Assembly: GCA_964575185.1 (NCBI GenBank)
Contig: CAZNPW010000013.1
Span: 1-58,884, forward strand
Origin: CAZNPW01 sp964575185
GTDB lineage: Bacteria > Pseudomonadota > Alphaproteobacteria > Rhodobacterales > Rhodobacteraceae
Direction of reading: 5' to 3'
Length of the DNA stretch: 58,884 nucleotides
Part shown: positions 15,369-23,265 of the stretch, piece after piece
Layout of the letters: the number at the start of each line of letters is the position of its first letter
How positions within the stretch are numbered: the first letter of the stretch is position 1
Notes under the pieces: generated by a model
Seen by the model: only the letters and a program-made list of their open reading frames with translations
Databases searched by the model: none
What the model was told of the DNA's origin: nothing
Translations under genes and position numbers: made by a program

Positions 15369-16458
15369 TAGAGCGGGATGTCGCTTGAGTGAATCGCGTG
15401 GGATTCCCAGGAGGGTTGATTTCTGATTCACCGTTGAGGCTGGGCGTGGAGGCCAGCCCCCATGACGAAACCGCTTTCGATGGACATCCGGCAGCGCGCG
15501 ATGGCGCGGCTGGACGCGGGCGAGACGGTTCGAGTGGTGGCCGGGGCGTTGCGCGTTGCGCCGTCGCGCGTTGTGAAGTGGTCGGAGCGGCGGCGGGCCA
15601 CGGGCAGCGCCGCGCCGGGCAAGATCGGCGGGCATGTTCCGCGGAAGATCCGGGGTGAGCACGAGGCCTGGTTGCGCGCCCGGATGGCCGAGGGGGCCTT
15701 CACCCTGCGTGGTCTCGTGGCCGAACTGGCCGAGCGTGGCCTGAAGGTGGATTACCGCACGATGTGGGCTTTCGCCCATGCCGAGGGGCTCGGCTTCAAA
15801 AAAAACCGCGCTCGCCAGCGAGCAGGAGCGTCCCGACGTCGCCCGCAAGCGCGCCCGCTGGAAGGCGCGTCAGGGCAGCATCGACCCGGCACGGCTGGTG
15901 TTCATCGACGAGACCTGGGCCAAGACCAACATGGCCCCGCTCCGGGGCCGGGCCCCGCGCGGCCGGCACCTGATCGGGCGCGCCCCATTCGGGCACTGGA
16001 ACACCATGACCTTCGTCGCCGCGCTGCGACATGACGGGATCGTCGCGCCCTGGGTGATCGACGGGCCGATCAACGGCGAGAGCTTCCGCACCTATGTCGA
16101 AGAGGTGCTGGTCCCCCAGCTGCGGCCCGACGACATCCCTCGGGCCGGGCCTCGAACCGATGGCGGCTTCCGGCCCTCGATCATGGACAACCTCGGCTGC
16201 CACAAGGCCCCCGCCATCCGCCGGGCGATCCGGGCGGCAGGCGCGAAGCTCTTCTACCTCCCCGCCTACTCGCCCGACCTGAACCAGATCGAACAGGTCA
16301 TCGCCAAGCTCAAGCACCTCCTGCGGAAGGCCGCGGAACGAACCAAGGAAGCCGTCTGGCGCAGGATCGGATCCCTCCTCGACCAGTTCACACCGCAGGA
16401 ATGTGAAAACTACATCCGAAACGCAGGATATGGTTCCGTATAAACCCATCCCGCTCTA
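15369..16458 (+). mobile_element. IS630-family insertion sequence
   Basis: The element is bounded by TA on each side (15369-15370 and 16457-16458), the IS630-type target duplication. Just inside are perfect 10-bp terminal inverted repeats, GAGCGGGATG at 15371-15380 and CATCCCGCTC at 16447-16456. Length is ~1,090 bp including both TA copies. It carries one transposase in two overlapping frames. It inserted at the TA of the metK stop codon region (CTAG). Confidence 0.88.
15462..16443 (+). CDS. IS630-family transposase, two frames joined at an A8 run
   Basis: Frame 1 from ATG 15462 encodes the helix-turn-helix DNA-binding part (SMDIRQRAMARLDAGETV, LKVDYRTMWAFAHAEGLGFKK). Frame 2 encodes the DDE part: KKTALASEQERPDVARKR, VFIDETW (Asp), MDNLGCHKA (Asp), LNQIEQVIAKLKHL (Glu), stop TAA 16441-16443. 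The frames join at eight A bases, 15798-15805, where loss of one A restores GFKKTALA, the family sequence. The catalytic triad is intact. It is either expressed by frameshifting/polymerase slippage or inactivated by one base. GGAGG precedes the start. Confidence 0.8.
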
Positions 16459-17406
16459 GATGTTCAGTCCCGGCATTTGATGGATTGGGTTTAGGGTGAA
16501 CCTTTCGGGTTCGATTGTCCATTGTTTGCAGATGAACTCGTAGGGCGTGAGGCCTTTGAGGGTCTTCAGCCTTCGTCCGAAGTTGTAGGCGGTGATGAAG
16601 TTGGCGAGGTGATTTCGCAGCTGATCGTGATCGTCGTAGTGGAAGCGTTTGACGGTCGCCTCCTTGATCGTGCGGTTCATCCTTTCGACCTGGCCATTCG
16701 TCCAGGGGTGCTTGATCCTGGTGAGCCGGTGTTCGATCTGATGCTCGCGGCGGACCCGGTCGAAGATGTGCTCGAAGGCATAAATATGCCGTTCGTGATT
16801 GGTGAACTGGATGCCATTGTCGGTCAGAACGATGTGAAGCCTGTAGGGCACGGCGGCGATCAGGTTGCGCAGGAAGGCTGCGGCGGCCATTTTCCCGGCC
16901 TTCTGGTGCAGTTCCACGAAAGCGAACTTGGAGGTGCGGTCGATGGCGACGAAGAGATACAGCTTGCCCTCGGCCGTCTGAACCTCAGCAATATCAACGT
17001 GGAAGTAGCCGAGCGGGTAGGCCTTGAACGTCTTCTTCGCAGGCTTGTCGCCCTCGACCTCGGGCAATCGGCTGATGTCGTGCCGCTGCAAACAGCGGTG
17101 CAGTGATGATCGCGTCAGATGCGGCATCGTCGGCTGGAGCGCATAGAGACAATCGTCCAGGGCCAACAGCGTGTGCCGCCGGAACGCAACGATCATGGCC
17201 TCCTCGTCGAGCGTCAGCACCGTGGATTTGGCATCCTTCGGCCCGGTCGGCAGATCGGCAACCGACGTCCGCTTGCGCCACTTGGCCACGGTCTTCTGAT
17301 TGATCCCGTAGCGCGCCGAAAGCGCCCTCAGGCTCTCTTCACTATTCTGTATTGCTCGACGGATTGCCTCAGTCGTCGTGGCGCTGCCATGAAGAACCTG
17401 TCCCAT
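16456..17406 (-). CDS. IS481-family transposase
   Basis: 316-aa transposase. N-terminal helix-turn-helix (LRALSARYGINQKTVAKWRK), then an rve/DDE integrase core: YFHVDIAEVQT (Asp), HIVLTDNGIQF (Asp), GQVERMNRTIKEATV (Glu). The start chosen is ATG 17406 with AAGGAGG at 17412-17418; an in-frame ATG 17421 would overlap the RBS. The stop TAG is supplied by the CTAG of the target duplication outside the element (last codon ATC is also formed at the junction). Intact by eye, and transcribed in the same direction as metK just upstream. Confidence 0.9.
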   Translation of the reverse strand: MGQVLHGSATTTEAIRRAIQNSEESLRALSARYGINQKTVAKWRKRTSVADLPTGPKDAKSTVLTLDEEAMIVAFRRHTLLALDDCLYALQPTMPHLTRSSLHRCLQRHDISRLPEVEGDKPAKKTFKAYPLGYFHVDIAEVQTAEGKLYLFVAIDRTSKFAFVELHQKAGKMAAAAFLRNLIAAVPYRLHIVLTDNGIQFTNHERHIYAFEHIFDRVRREHQIEHRLTRIKHPWTNGQVERMNRTIKEATVKRFHYDDHDQLRNHLANFITAYNFGRRLKTLKGLTPYEFICKQWTIEPERFTLNPIHQMPGLNI

Positions 17407-17462
17407 AGTGCCTCCTTCCATTCCAAGGAAAAGATTGCACCATCAAAGTCCGGGATCAAACA
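16461..17462 (-). mobile_element. IS481-family insertion sequence
   Basis: The ends are TGT...ACA with ~22-bp imperfect terminal inverted repeats: 16461-16482 and 17441-17462 match at 17 of 22 positions, including shared TCCCGG and TTTGATG blocks. It is flanked by a 6-bp direct repeat TCTAGA (16455-16460 and 17463-17468), which fits the NCTAGN target of IS481. Length 1,002 bp. The left TCTAGA consists of the terminal bases of the IS630 element plus host GA, so this element arrived second. Confidence 0.88.
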
Positions 17463-17463
17463 T

Positions 17464-18630
17464 CTAGACCGCTTTCCTCAGGGGCTCCGTCAGGTCCGTC
17501 CTTTCCCAGGAAAAGCCGCCATCGGCCTCGGGTGCGCGGCCGAAGTGGCCGTAGGCGGCGGTGCGGGCGTAGACGGGGCGGTTCAGGTTCAGGTGGGTGC
17601 GGATGCCGCGCGGGGTCAGGTCCATCACCTCGGTCGCCGCGCGTTCGATCGCGGCCTCGTCCACCGTGCCGGTGCCGTGGGTGTTGACGTAGATCGACAG
17701 CGGCCGGGCCACGCCGATCGCATAGCTGACCTGCAGCGTGCAGCGCGTGGCGAGGCCCGCGGCGACGACGTTCTTCGCCAGGTAGCGCGCGGCATAGGCG
17801 GCCGAGCGGTCGACCTTCGTCGGGTCCTTGCCGCTGAACGCCCCGCCGCCATGCGGCGCGGCCCCGCCGTAGGTGTCGACGATGATCTTGCGGCCCGTCA
17901 GGCCCGCATCCCCGTCGGGGCCGCCGATCACGAAGGTGCCGGTCGGGTTCACGTGCCATTCGGTCTTCTTGGTGATCCAGCCCTCGGGCAGGATCTCGCG
18001 GATGTAGGGCTCCACGATGCCGCGGATGACCTTCGAGGTCTGGCGCTTCGACGCGTGCTGGGTCGACAGCACGATCGAGGTGACCTCCACCGGCCGCCCG
18101 TCCTCGTAGCGCAGGGAGAGCTGCGACTTGGCGTCGGGGCCGAGCGTCGGCTCCTTCCCCGACTTCCGCACCTCGGCCAGGCGGCGCAGGATCGCGTGGG
18201 CATACTGGATCGGGGCCGGCATGAGCTCCGGCGTCTCGTCGCAGGCGTAGCCGAACATGATGCCCTGGTCCCCCGCGCCGTCGCGGTCCACCCCTTGGGC
18301 GATATGGGCGGACTGTTCGTGGATGTAGTTCGCGACCTTGATCTTCTGCCAGTGGAACTTCTTCTGCTCGTAGCCGATGTCGCGCACGCAGTCGCGCACG
18401 ATGCCGTCGATCCGCTCCATCATCGCGCGGGTGCGGTCCTTGGACGACAGGCCGACCTCTCCCCCCACGACGACGCGGTTGGTGGTGGCGAAGGTCTCGC
18501 AGGCGACGCGGGCGTTCGGCTCTTCGGTCAGGAAGGCGTCGAGCACGGCGTCCGACACGCGGTCGCAAAGCTTGTCGGGATGGCCCTCCGAGACGGACTC
18601 GGAGGTGAAGACGTAGGACTGGCGGCTCAT
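17464..18630 (-). CDS. metK: S-adenosylmethionine synthetase
   Basis: 388-aa enzyme making SAM from methionine and ATP; full length. Motifs: SESVSEGHPDKLCDRVSDAV at the N-terminus, GAGDQGIMFGYACDE (adenine loop), and GGGAFSGKDPTKVDRSAAY (P-loop-like). The C-terminal RKAV is followed by TAG at 17464-17466, which is the junction with the IS481 element; the reading frame is not disturbed. The 5' leader carries a SAM/SAH riboswitch whose last stem contains the Shine-Dalgarno GGAG. Upstream on the same strand is lnt. Confidence 0.95.
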   Translation of the reverse strand: MSRQSYVFTSESVSEGHPDKLCDRVSDAVLDAFLTEEPNARVACETFATTNRVVVGGEVGLSSKDRTRAMMERIDGIVRDCVRDIGYEQKKFHWQKIKVANYIHEQSAHIAQGVDRDGAGDQGIMFGYACDETPELMPAPIQYAHAILRRLAEVRKSGKEPTLGPDAKSQLSLRYEDGRPVEVTSIVLSTQHASKRQTSKVIRGIVEPYIREILPEGWITKKTEWHVNPTGTFVIGGPDGDAGLTGRKIIVDTYGGAAPHGGGAFSGKDPTKVDRSAAYAARYLAKNVVAAGLATRCTLQVSYAIGVARPLSIYVNTHGTGTVDEAAIERAATEVMDLTPRGIRTHLNLNRPVYARTAAYGHFGRAPEADGGFSWERTDLTEPLRKAV

Positions 18631-18640
18631 GGCGGGGATC

Positions 18641-18687
18641 GTGCTCCGTTGGGTCTGCCCGCGCCACGCCAGGAAGCCGTTGTGGCC
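18641..18687 (-). ncRNA. SAM/SAH riboswitch in the metK leader
   Basis: On the minus strand the leader reads CCACAACGGCTTCCTGGCG, then TGGCGCGGG, an A/C-rich joint and AACGGAGCAC, ending 10 bases before the metK ATG. This matches the SAM/SAH riboswitch class (known upstream of metK in Rhodobacterales): the P1 stem CCAC/GTGG, the conserved ACAACGGCTTCCTGG core, and GGAGCA, which contains the ribosome-binding site and pairs in a pseudoknot when SAM is bound. Expected effect: SAM represses metK translation. Confidence 0.88.
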
Positions 18688-18724
18688 GGGGAATGCGCCC
18701 CGCTAGCGAGGCGGGCAGGGGAGG

Positions 18725-20191
18725 TCAAGTGCGGCGTGACAGCCGCATGACGATCAGGCCCAGCGCGAGTGCGCCGAGCCACAGCAGGAACGGCCATTCG
18801 CCCCATCGCGCATAGGGGGTCAAGGGCAGCGCCCCCGGTATGGCGGGCAGGGTGAGCTGGCCGGGTTCGCCGAAGGGCAGGGCCGCGACCTCGCGGCCAT
18901 GGGCGTCCCACACGACGGTGAGGCCGGTGTTGGCGACGCGGACCAGCGGCAGGCCCTGCTCGATGGCGCGCAGGCGGGCGAGCGCGGCATGCTGCCAGGG
19001 GCCGGAGAAGGTGCCGAACCAGGCGTCGTTGGTGACCTGCAGGATCCAGTCGGGGCGTTGCGGCAGCGCGTTCAGCGTGCGCGGGAAGATCGCCTCGTAG
19101 CAGATCAGCGGCGCGACGATGCCGAGGCGGGGCCCCAGGTCGATGACCTGCGGGCCGGGTCCGGCGGTGTAGCCCGCGCCGACCCGAGCGGCGAAGGCCG
19201 TGACGCCGAACCAGTCGTAGAGCAGGTCGCCGAAGGGAATGTATTCGCCGAAGGGCACCAGGTGCCACTTGTCGTATGTCGCGGTGACGGCACCGCCGGG
19301 CGCGATGACCGCCAGGCTGTTGAAGGCGAGCGGGCCGTCGACCCGCTGGACCCCGGCCGCGACCAGACCGCCGCGGGCGGCGTCGGCCATCGCCATCGCC
19401 ACCTCGGGGTAGATGTCGATCAGGTAGGGCACCGCGGTCTCGGGCCAGATCGTCAGGTCGGCCTTCGCGCCGCCGGCCGTCAGCGCAAGCTGGCGGTCGA
19501 ACAGGATCCGGGCCTGGTCGGGATCCCACTTCAGCCGCTGTTCGGCGTTCGGCTGGACCAGCCGCAGGCTGACCGGCCGCTCCGGGCCGGGTTCCTGGCG
19601 CAGCCGCGCCTCGGCCAGGATCATCGCGCCGGAGGCCACGACGGCCAGCGCGGGCACGGCCCACCACCCGCCCGCGGCCGGCAGCGCCGCGACCAGCAGC
19701 GTCGCGAGCGTCAGGCCGTTGGCGCCGATGACCGCCGCCCACTGCGCGATGGGCGTGTCGATCCAGATGTGGCCCGGCAGCGCCCAGGGAAAGCCCGTCA
19801 GCACGATGCCGCGCGCCGCCTCGGTCCCGGCGAGCGCCACCGCAAAGGCGAGCGCGCGGGGCGGGCCCTTGCGCCAGAACCCGGCGATCCAGCCCGCCGC
19901 GCCCCAGAACAGCGCGAGGCCCCCGGCCATCAGCACGATCGCGAAGGGCGCCATCCAGCCCTGGCGGGCGGCGTCGACGAAGAAGGGGTTCACGATCCAG
20001 GACAGCGCCGCCCCGAACTGCGCCGCGCCCGCAACCCAGGCGAGCCGCCCCGGCGCGTCGCTGCGCGCGACGATCGCGACCAGACCGGCAAGGCCGACCA
20101 GAGCGAGCCACCAGAAGCCGAGCGGCGCCTGGCCGGTCGCCGCCGCCAGACCACCCAGCACGCTGGCGGCAAGCAGGGCGCGCGGCGTCAT
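18725..20191 (-). CDS. lnt: Apolipoprotein N-acyltransferase
   Basis: 488-aa inner-membrane enzyme that adds the third acyl chain to lipoproteins. The N-terminal ~200 residues are several membrane helices (for example LGFWWLALVGLAGLVAIVA). The periplasmic nitrilase domain has the Glu-Lys-Cys triad: WPET near 250, YDKWHLVPFGEYIPF near 305, and PLICYEAIFP near 363. A last helix lies near the C-terminus. ATG 20191 overlaps the stop of the upstream CBS-domain gene by four bases, so it is coupled to it. Confidence 0.93.
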   Translation of the reverse strand: MTPRALLAASVLGGLAAATGQAPLGFWWLALVGLAGLVAIVARSDAPGRLAWVAGAAQFGAALSWIVNPFFVDAARQGWMAPFAIVLMAGGLALFWGAAGWIAGFWRKGPPRALAFAVALAGTEAARGIVLTGFPWALPGHIWIDTPIAQWAAVIGANGLTLATLLVAALPAAGGWWAVPALAVVASGAMILAEARLRQEPGPERPVSLRLVQPNAEQRLKWDPDQARILFDRQLALTAGGAKADLTIWPETAVPYLIDIYPEVAMAMADAARGGLVAAGVQRVDGPLAFNSLAVIAPGGAVTATYDKWHLVPFGEYIPFGDLLYDWFGVTAFAARVGAGYTAGPGPQVIDLGPRLGIVAPLICYEAIFPRTLNALPQRPDWILQVTNDAWFGTFSGPWQHAALARLRAIEQGLPLVRVANTGLTVVWDAHGREVAALPFGEPGQLTLPAIPGALPLTPYARWGEWPFLLWLGALALGLIVMRLSRRT

Positions 20192-21078
20192 GCCTGAGGC
20201 GCCGCCGCGACCGCGGGAAGGCAGACGCGAAGCCGCTTGATTCGGCGGGTGTCGGCGTCGAGGATCTCGTAGGTCACGCCGGTGTCCTCGTGCGCGATGA
20301 TCTCGCCGGTCGCGGGAACCCTTCCGGTGCGGAAGAACACGAGGCCGCCGAGCGTGTCGATATCGTCATCCTCGTCCTCGTCGCGCAGGGACCGGCCGAT
20401 CGCGGCCTCGAAGGCCAGCAGCGGCGCGTTCGACTGCACGACGTAGGTGCCGGGCCTTTCCTCGCGCCAGAGCGACCCCTCGTCCTCGTCGTGCTCGTCC
20501 TCGATCTCGCCGATGACGGTCTCGATCAGGTCCTCGATCGTCACCAGGCCGTCGACCCCGCCGTATTCGTCGATCACCAGCGCCATGTGGATGCGGTCCT
20601 TCTGCATCTTCTGCAAGAGGTGGCCGATGGGCATCGACGGCGCGGCGAACAGGATCGGGCGGATCAGGCGGCGCAGGGAGAAGCGCGCCGTACCGCCGAA
20701 CCCGTGCTGCATGGCCAGATCCTTGAAGTGCACGAGTCCCTGCGGATGATCGAGATTGCCCTTGTAGACGGGCAGCCGCGTATAGCCGTGCTCGCGGAAC
20801 CGCGCAACCAGATCGTCGAGCCCGATGTCGAGCGGCACCGCCTCGATCTCGGGCTTGGGGATCGCCACGTCGTCGACCCGCAGGCGGCGGAGGTTGCCGA
20901 CATGCGGCAGGCCGGTCGCGCCGATCGGCGCGGTGGGGCTGCCGGGCGCGGGCGGGGTGGCGGGCGGGTCGGGCTGGGCGAAGGCGTCGATCAGACGGCC
21001 CAGCAGGCCGCGCGTCGGGGGTTCGGCGGCCTCGGCGCCGGGGTCTTCGGGGGTCAGGCCGTCGGTGCTGCTGCCCAT
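20188..21078 (-). CDS. CorC/HlyC-like CBS domain protein
   Basis: 296-aa cytosolic protein: a variable Pro/Ala-rich N-terminus, two CBS domains (residues ~60-190, with ARFREHGYTRLPVYKGNLDH and MALVIDEYGGVDGLVTIEDL), then a CorC_HlyC transporter-associated domain (residues ~215-290). The E. coli homologue YbeX/CorC lies next to ybeY and lnt and has been linked to magnesium/cobalt efflux and ribosome physiology; the exact role is unsettled. ATG 21078 is chosen with AAGGA just upstream; a GTG at 21099 is possible. Confidence 0.88.
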   Translation of the reverse strand: MGSSTDGLTPEDPGAEAAEPPTRGLLGRLIDAFAQPDPPATPPAPGSPTAPIGATGLPHVGNLRRLRVDDVAIPKPEIEAVPLDIGLDDLVARFREHGYTRLPVYKGNLDHPQGLVHFKDLAMQHGFGGTARFSLRRLIRPILFAAPSMPIGHLLQKMQKDRIHMALVIDEYGGVDGLVTIEDLIETVIGEIEDEHDEDEGSLWREERPGTYVVQSNAPLLAFEAAIGRSLRDEDEDDDIDTLGGLVFFRTGRVPATGEIIAHEDTGVTYEILDADTRRIKRLRVCLPAVAAAPQA

Positions 21079-21118
21079 TGTCCTTGGCTCAAAGCACACC
21101 CGTCCTGCGGGTGCGCGG

Positions 21119-21589
21119 TCAGTATGGATCAGGCAGGCCGAGCGAGTCCAGCACCCGCACCTCCAGCGCCTCCATCACGGCGGCGTCAGTGTCGTCCTGG
21201 TGGTCGTGGCCGAGGAGGTGGAGCGTGGCATGGACGATCAAGTGGCTGACATGGGCGGCCAGGGGCTTGCCCTGATCGGCGGCCTCGCGCGCGCAGGTGT
21301 CCCAGGCGATGGCGATGTCGCCGAGCTCCTCGGGGTCGTCCGGGTCGCCCTGCGGCAGGACGGTGGGGTCACGGTCGTCGCTGGGCCAGGACAGGACGTT
21401 GGTCGGCTGGGGCTTGCCGCGGAAATCCGCGTTCAGCACCGCGATGCGGGCGTCATCGCAGCCGAGCAGCGCGATCCGGAAGGCGTCGGGGTTCAGGTCC
21501 AGCGCTGCCAGCGCGGCACGGGCGGCGGTTTCGGCGAGTCCGGGCAGGTCGGACCAGCGGGGGTCTTCGATGATCGTCTCGGTCAGCAT
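21119..21589 (-). CDS. ybeY: Endoribonuclease YbeY (rRNA maturation factor)
   Basis: 156-aa metalloprotein for 16S rRNA 3' maturation and ribosome quality control. The zinc-binding signature HATLHLLGHDHQ is near residues 121-132, preceded by the family LNADFRGKPQPTNVLSWP and ELGDIAIAWDTC. ATG 21589 matches the family start; a longer frame would run into the palindrome cluster that separates it from phoH. It is 40 bp upstream of the CBS-domain gene. Confidence 0.93.
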   Translation of the reverse strand: MLTETIIEDPRWSDLPGLAETAARAALAALDLNPDAFRIALLGCDDARIAVLNADFRGKPQPTNVLSWPSDDRDPTVLPQGDPDDPEELGDIAIAWDTCAREAADQGKPLAAHVSHLIVHATLHLLGHDHQDDTDAAVMEALEVRVLDSLGLPDPY

Positions 21590-21616
21590 GTCATCCGGGT
21601 GCGGCGCGGTGGGGCA

Positions 21617-21684
21617 GCGGAGTTTTGCAAAACTCCGCACCGGAGCCTTCGAAGGCTCCGGTCCGATTTCTTCGAAGAAATCGG
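21617..21684. repeat. Three abutting perfect palindromes between phoH and ybeY
   Basis: The 68 bp are exactly three perfect palindromes without spacers: 21617-21638 (22 bp, half GCGGAGTTTTG), 21639-21662 (24 bp, half ACCGGAGCCTTC) and 21663-21684 (22 bp, half CCGATTTCTTC). The last two share the core CTTCGAAG with the site at 5522-5567. This copy lies inside a same-strand gene series (phoH to ybeY), so it may attenuate or process the transcript rather than end it fully. Confidence 0.75.
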
Positions 21685-21692
21685 GGCCGGTC

Positions 21693-22727
21693 CTATCCCT
21701 GCCCCTCGTTCGCCTCGTTCGCCTCGTACGCCTCGATGATCCGCGCGACCAGCGGATGCCGCACCACGTCCTTGGCGGTGAAGTAGTTGAAGGTCACGCC
21801 CTTCACCCCTTTGAGGATCCGCTCGGCGTCGGCGAGGCCGGAGGCCGTGCCGCGCGGCAGGTCGACCTGGGTGCGGTCGCCGGTGATGACCATCCGCGAC
21901 CCCTCGCCGAGGCGCGTCAGGAACATCTTCATCTGCATGGTGGTGGCGTTCTGCGCCTCGTCCAGCACGACGAAGGCGTTCGACAGCGTGCGGCCGCGCA
22001 TGAAGGCCAGGGGCGCGATCTCGATGCGCTTTTCGGCCTGGAGCTTCTCGACCTGCTTGGCCGGCAAAAAGTCGTTCAGCGCGTCGTAGAGGGGCTGCAT
22101 GTAGGGGTCGATCTTCTCCTTCATGTCGCCGGGCAGGAAGCCCAGGCGTTCCCCGGCCTCGACCGCGGGGCGCGACAGGATGATCCTCTCGACCGCGCCC
22201 GAGATGAACAGCGTCACCCCCACCGCCACCGCGAGGTAGGTCTTGCCCGTGCCCGCCGGCCCGATGCCGAAGCCGAGCTCGTGCTGGAAGAGGTTCGCGA
22301 CATAGGCCTTCTGCGCCTCGGTCCGCGGCTCGATGGGCTTTTTCCGCGTGCGCAGTTCCACCGGACCGCCGCCGAACATGTCGATCTGCTCGCCCTCGCG
22401 CGGCTCGTGGCGGCCGAGGCGGATGGCGCCGTCGATGTCGCCCGCGGCGACCGACCGGCCGCTTTCCAGCCGGGCATAGAGCGCCCGCAGCACGCCCGCC
22501 GCCTGATCCCGCGCCGCCTTGTCGCCGATCACCGCCAGCCGGTTGCCGCGTCGCAGGATGTGCACCCCGATCTGGTGCTCGATCTGCGCGAGGTTCCTGT
22601 CGAACTCGCCGCACAGGTCGATCAGCAGGCGGTTGTCGGGAAACTCGAGCTGCGTCTCGATGATGTCGGCGGCGGTTGGCGGGGTCAGTGCGCTGATGCC
22701 CAAGGGGGTCTCCTGGTCAGGGGTCAT
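21693..22727 (-). CDS. PhoH family ATPase (PhoH-like)
   Basis: 344-aa P-loop ATPase of the PhoH family; relatives are RNA-associated NTPases, often beside ybeY, and a role in RNA metabolism is suggested rather than proven. N-terminal KH-like region (~residues 20-100), then GIGPAGTGKTYLAVA (Walker A, ~155-162), RPAVEAGERLGFLPGDMKEK, FVVLDEAQNAT (Walker B ~252) and ITGDRTQVDLP. The C-terminus has a short repeat YEANEANEG. ATG 22727 is the family-consistent start. Confidence 0.9.
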   Translation of the reverse strand: MTPDQETPLGISALTPPTAADIIETQLEFPDNRLLIDLCGEFDRNLAQIEHQIGVHILRRGNRLAVIGDKAARDQAAGVLRALYARLESGRSVAAGDIDGAIRLGRHEPREGEQIDMFGGGPVELRTRKKPIEPRTEAQKAYVANLFQHELGFGIGPAGTGKTYLAVAVGVTLFISGAVERIILSRPAVEAGERLGFLPGDMKEKIDPYMQPLYDALNDFLPAKQVEKLQAEKRIEIAPLAFMRGRTLSNAFVVLDEAQNATTMQMKMFLTRLGEGSRMVITGDRTQVDLPRGTASGLADAERILKGVKGVTFNYFTAKDVVRHPLVARIIEAYEANEANEGQG

Positions 22728-22883
22728 CGGGGAAAGGTGGGGCAGTCCGGGCCATGCGGCAAGAACGTTTCGTGCCGGGCGAAGGTTGCAGGCCCGATGT
22801 GACGCCTGCGCGACAGACGCGGGCACCACAGCAAAAGGCCGCGGGCGATGCCGCGGCCTCGTCGTCGTTCAGGGGGCGCCCGC

Positions 22884-23261
22884 TCACGGGCGGACGACGG
22901 TCCGGATGCCGGGGCCGGAGACGCGATCCTCGATCCCCTCGGTGCCGGTCTGGTAGTTGCGGATGACCGTGCCGGGCGGGAAGAGATCGTTGCAGACGGG
23001 CAGCCCCGACACCGGGTCGTAGCGCGGGGTCGAATAGCCCTCGAGCCCGTCGTCCATGATCCAGTTCTGGCAGCCGTCGGGGTCGTAGGCGATGGCCGCG
23101 ACGCCGTTCAATAGCACGCCCGAGTCGCGACCCTGGTCCTGGCCGGTGGCGATGATGCTGTTCGCCCCGGTGTAGGCCTGCGTGCCCTCGAAGCCTTCGG
23201 CGCAGGCCGAAAGCATGAGGACGGTGCCGAAGGCCGCGACCGTTTTCAATGCGATGATCAT
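22884..23261 (-). CDS. Small lipoprotein with a two-cysteine motif shared with the OmpA neighbour
   Basis: 125-aa predicted lipoprotein: N-terminal KTVAAFGTVLMLSAC with lipobox Cys20. Residues 62-90 form the block DGCQNWIMDDGLEGY followed by PR-DP--G-PVC, with Cys64 and Cys90 exactly 26 residues apart. The adjacent OmpA-family protein has the same block with 19 of 29 identical residues and the same spacing. The rest is not recognised. ATG 23261 follows the OmpA stop by four bases, so the two are one operon. Likely an envelope protein; function unknown. Confidence 0.75.
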   Translation of the reverse strand: MIIALKTVAAFGTVLMLSACAEGFEGTQAYTGANSIIATGQDQGRDSGVLLNGVAAIAYDPDGCQNWIMDDGLEGYSTPRYDPVSGLPVCNDLFPPGTVIRNYQTGTEGIEDRVSGPGIRTVVRP

Positions 23262-23265
23262 TGGC

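Noticed and set aside
15369..17468. Composite transposon carrying cargo
   Set aside because: The two elements belong to different families and touch each other; there is no gene between them other than the transposases.
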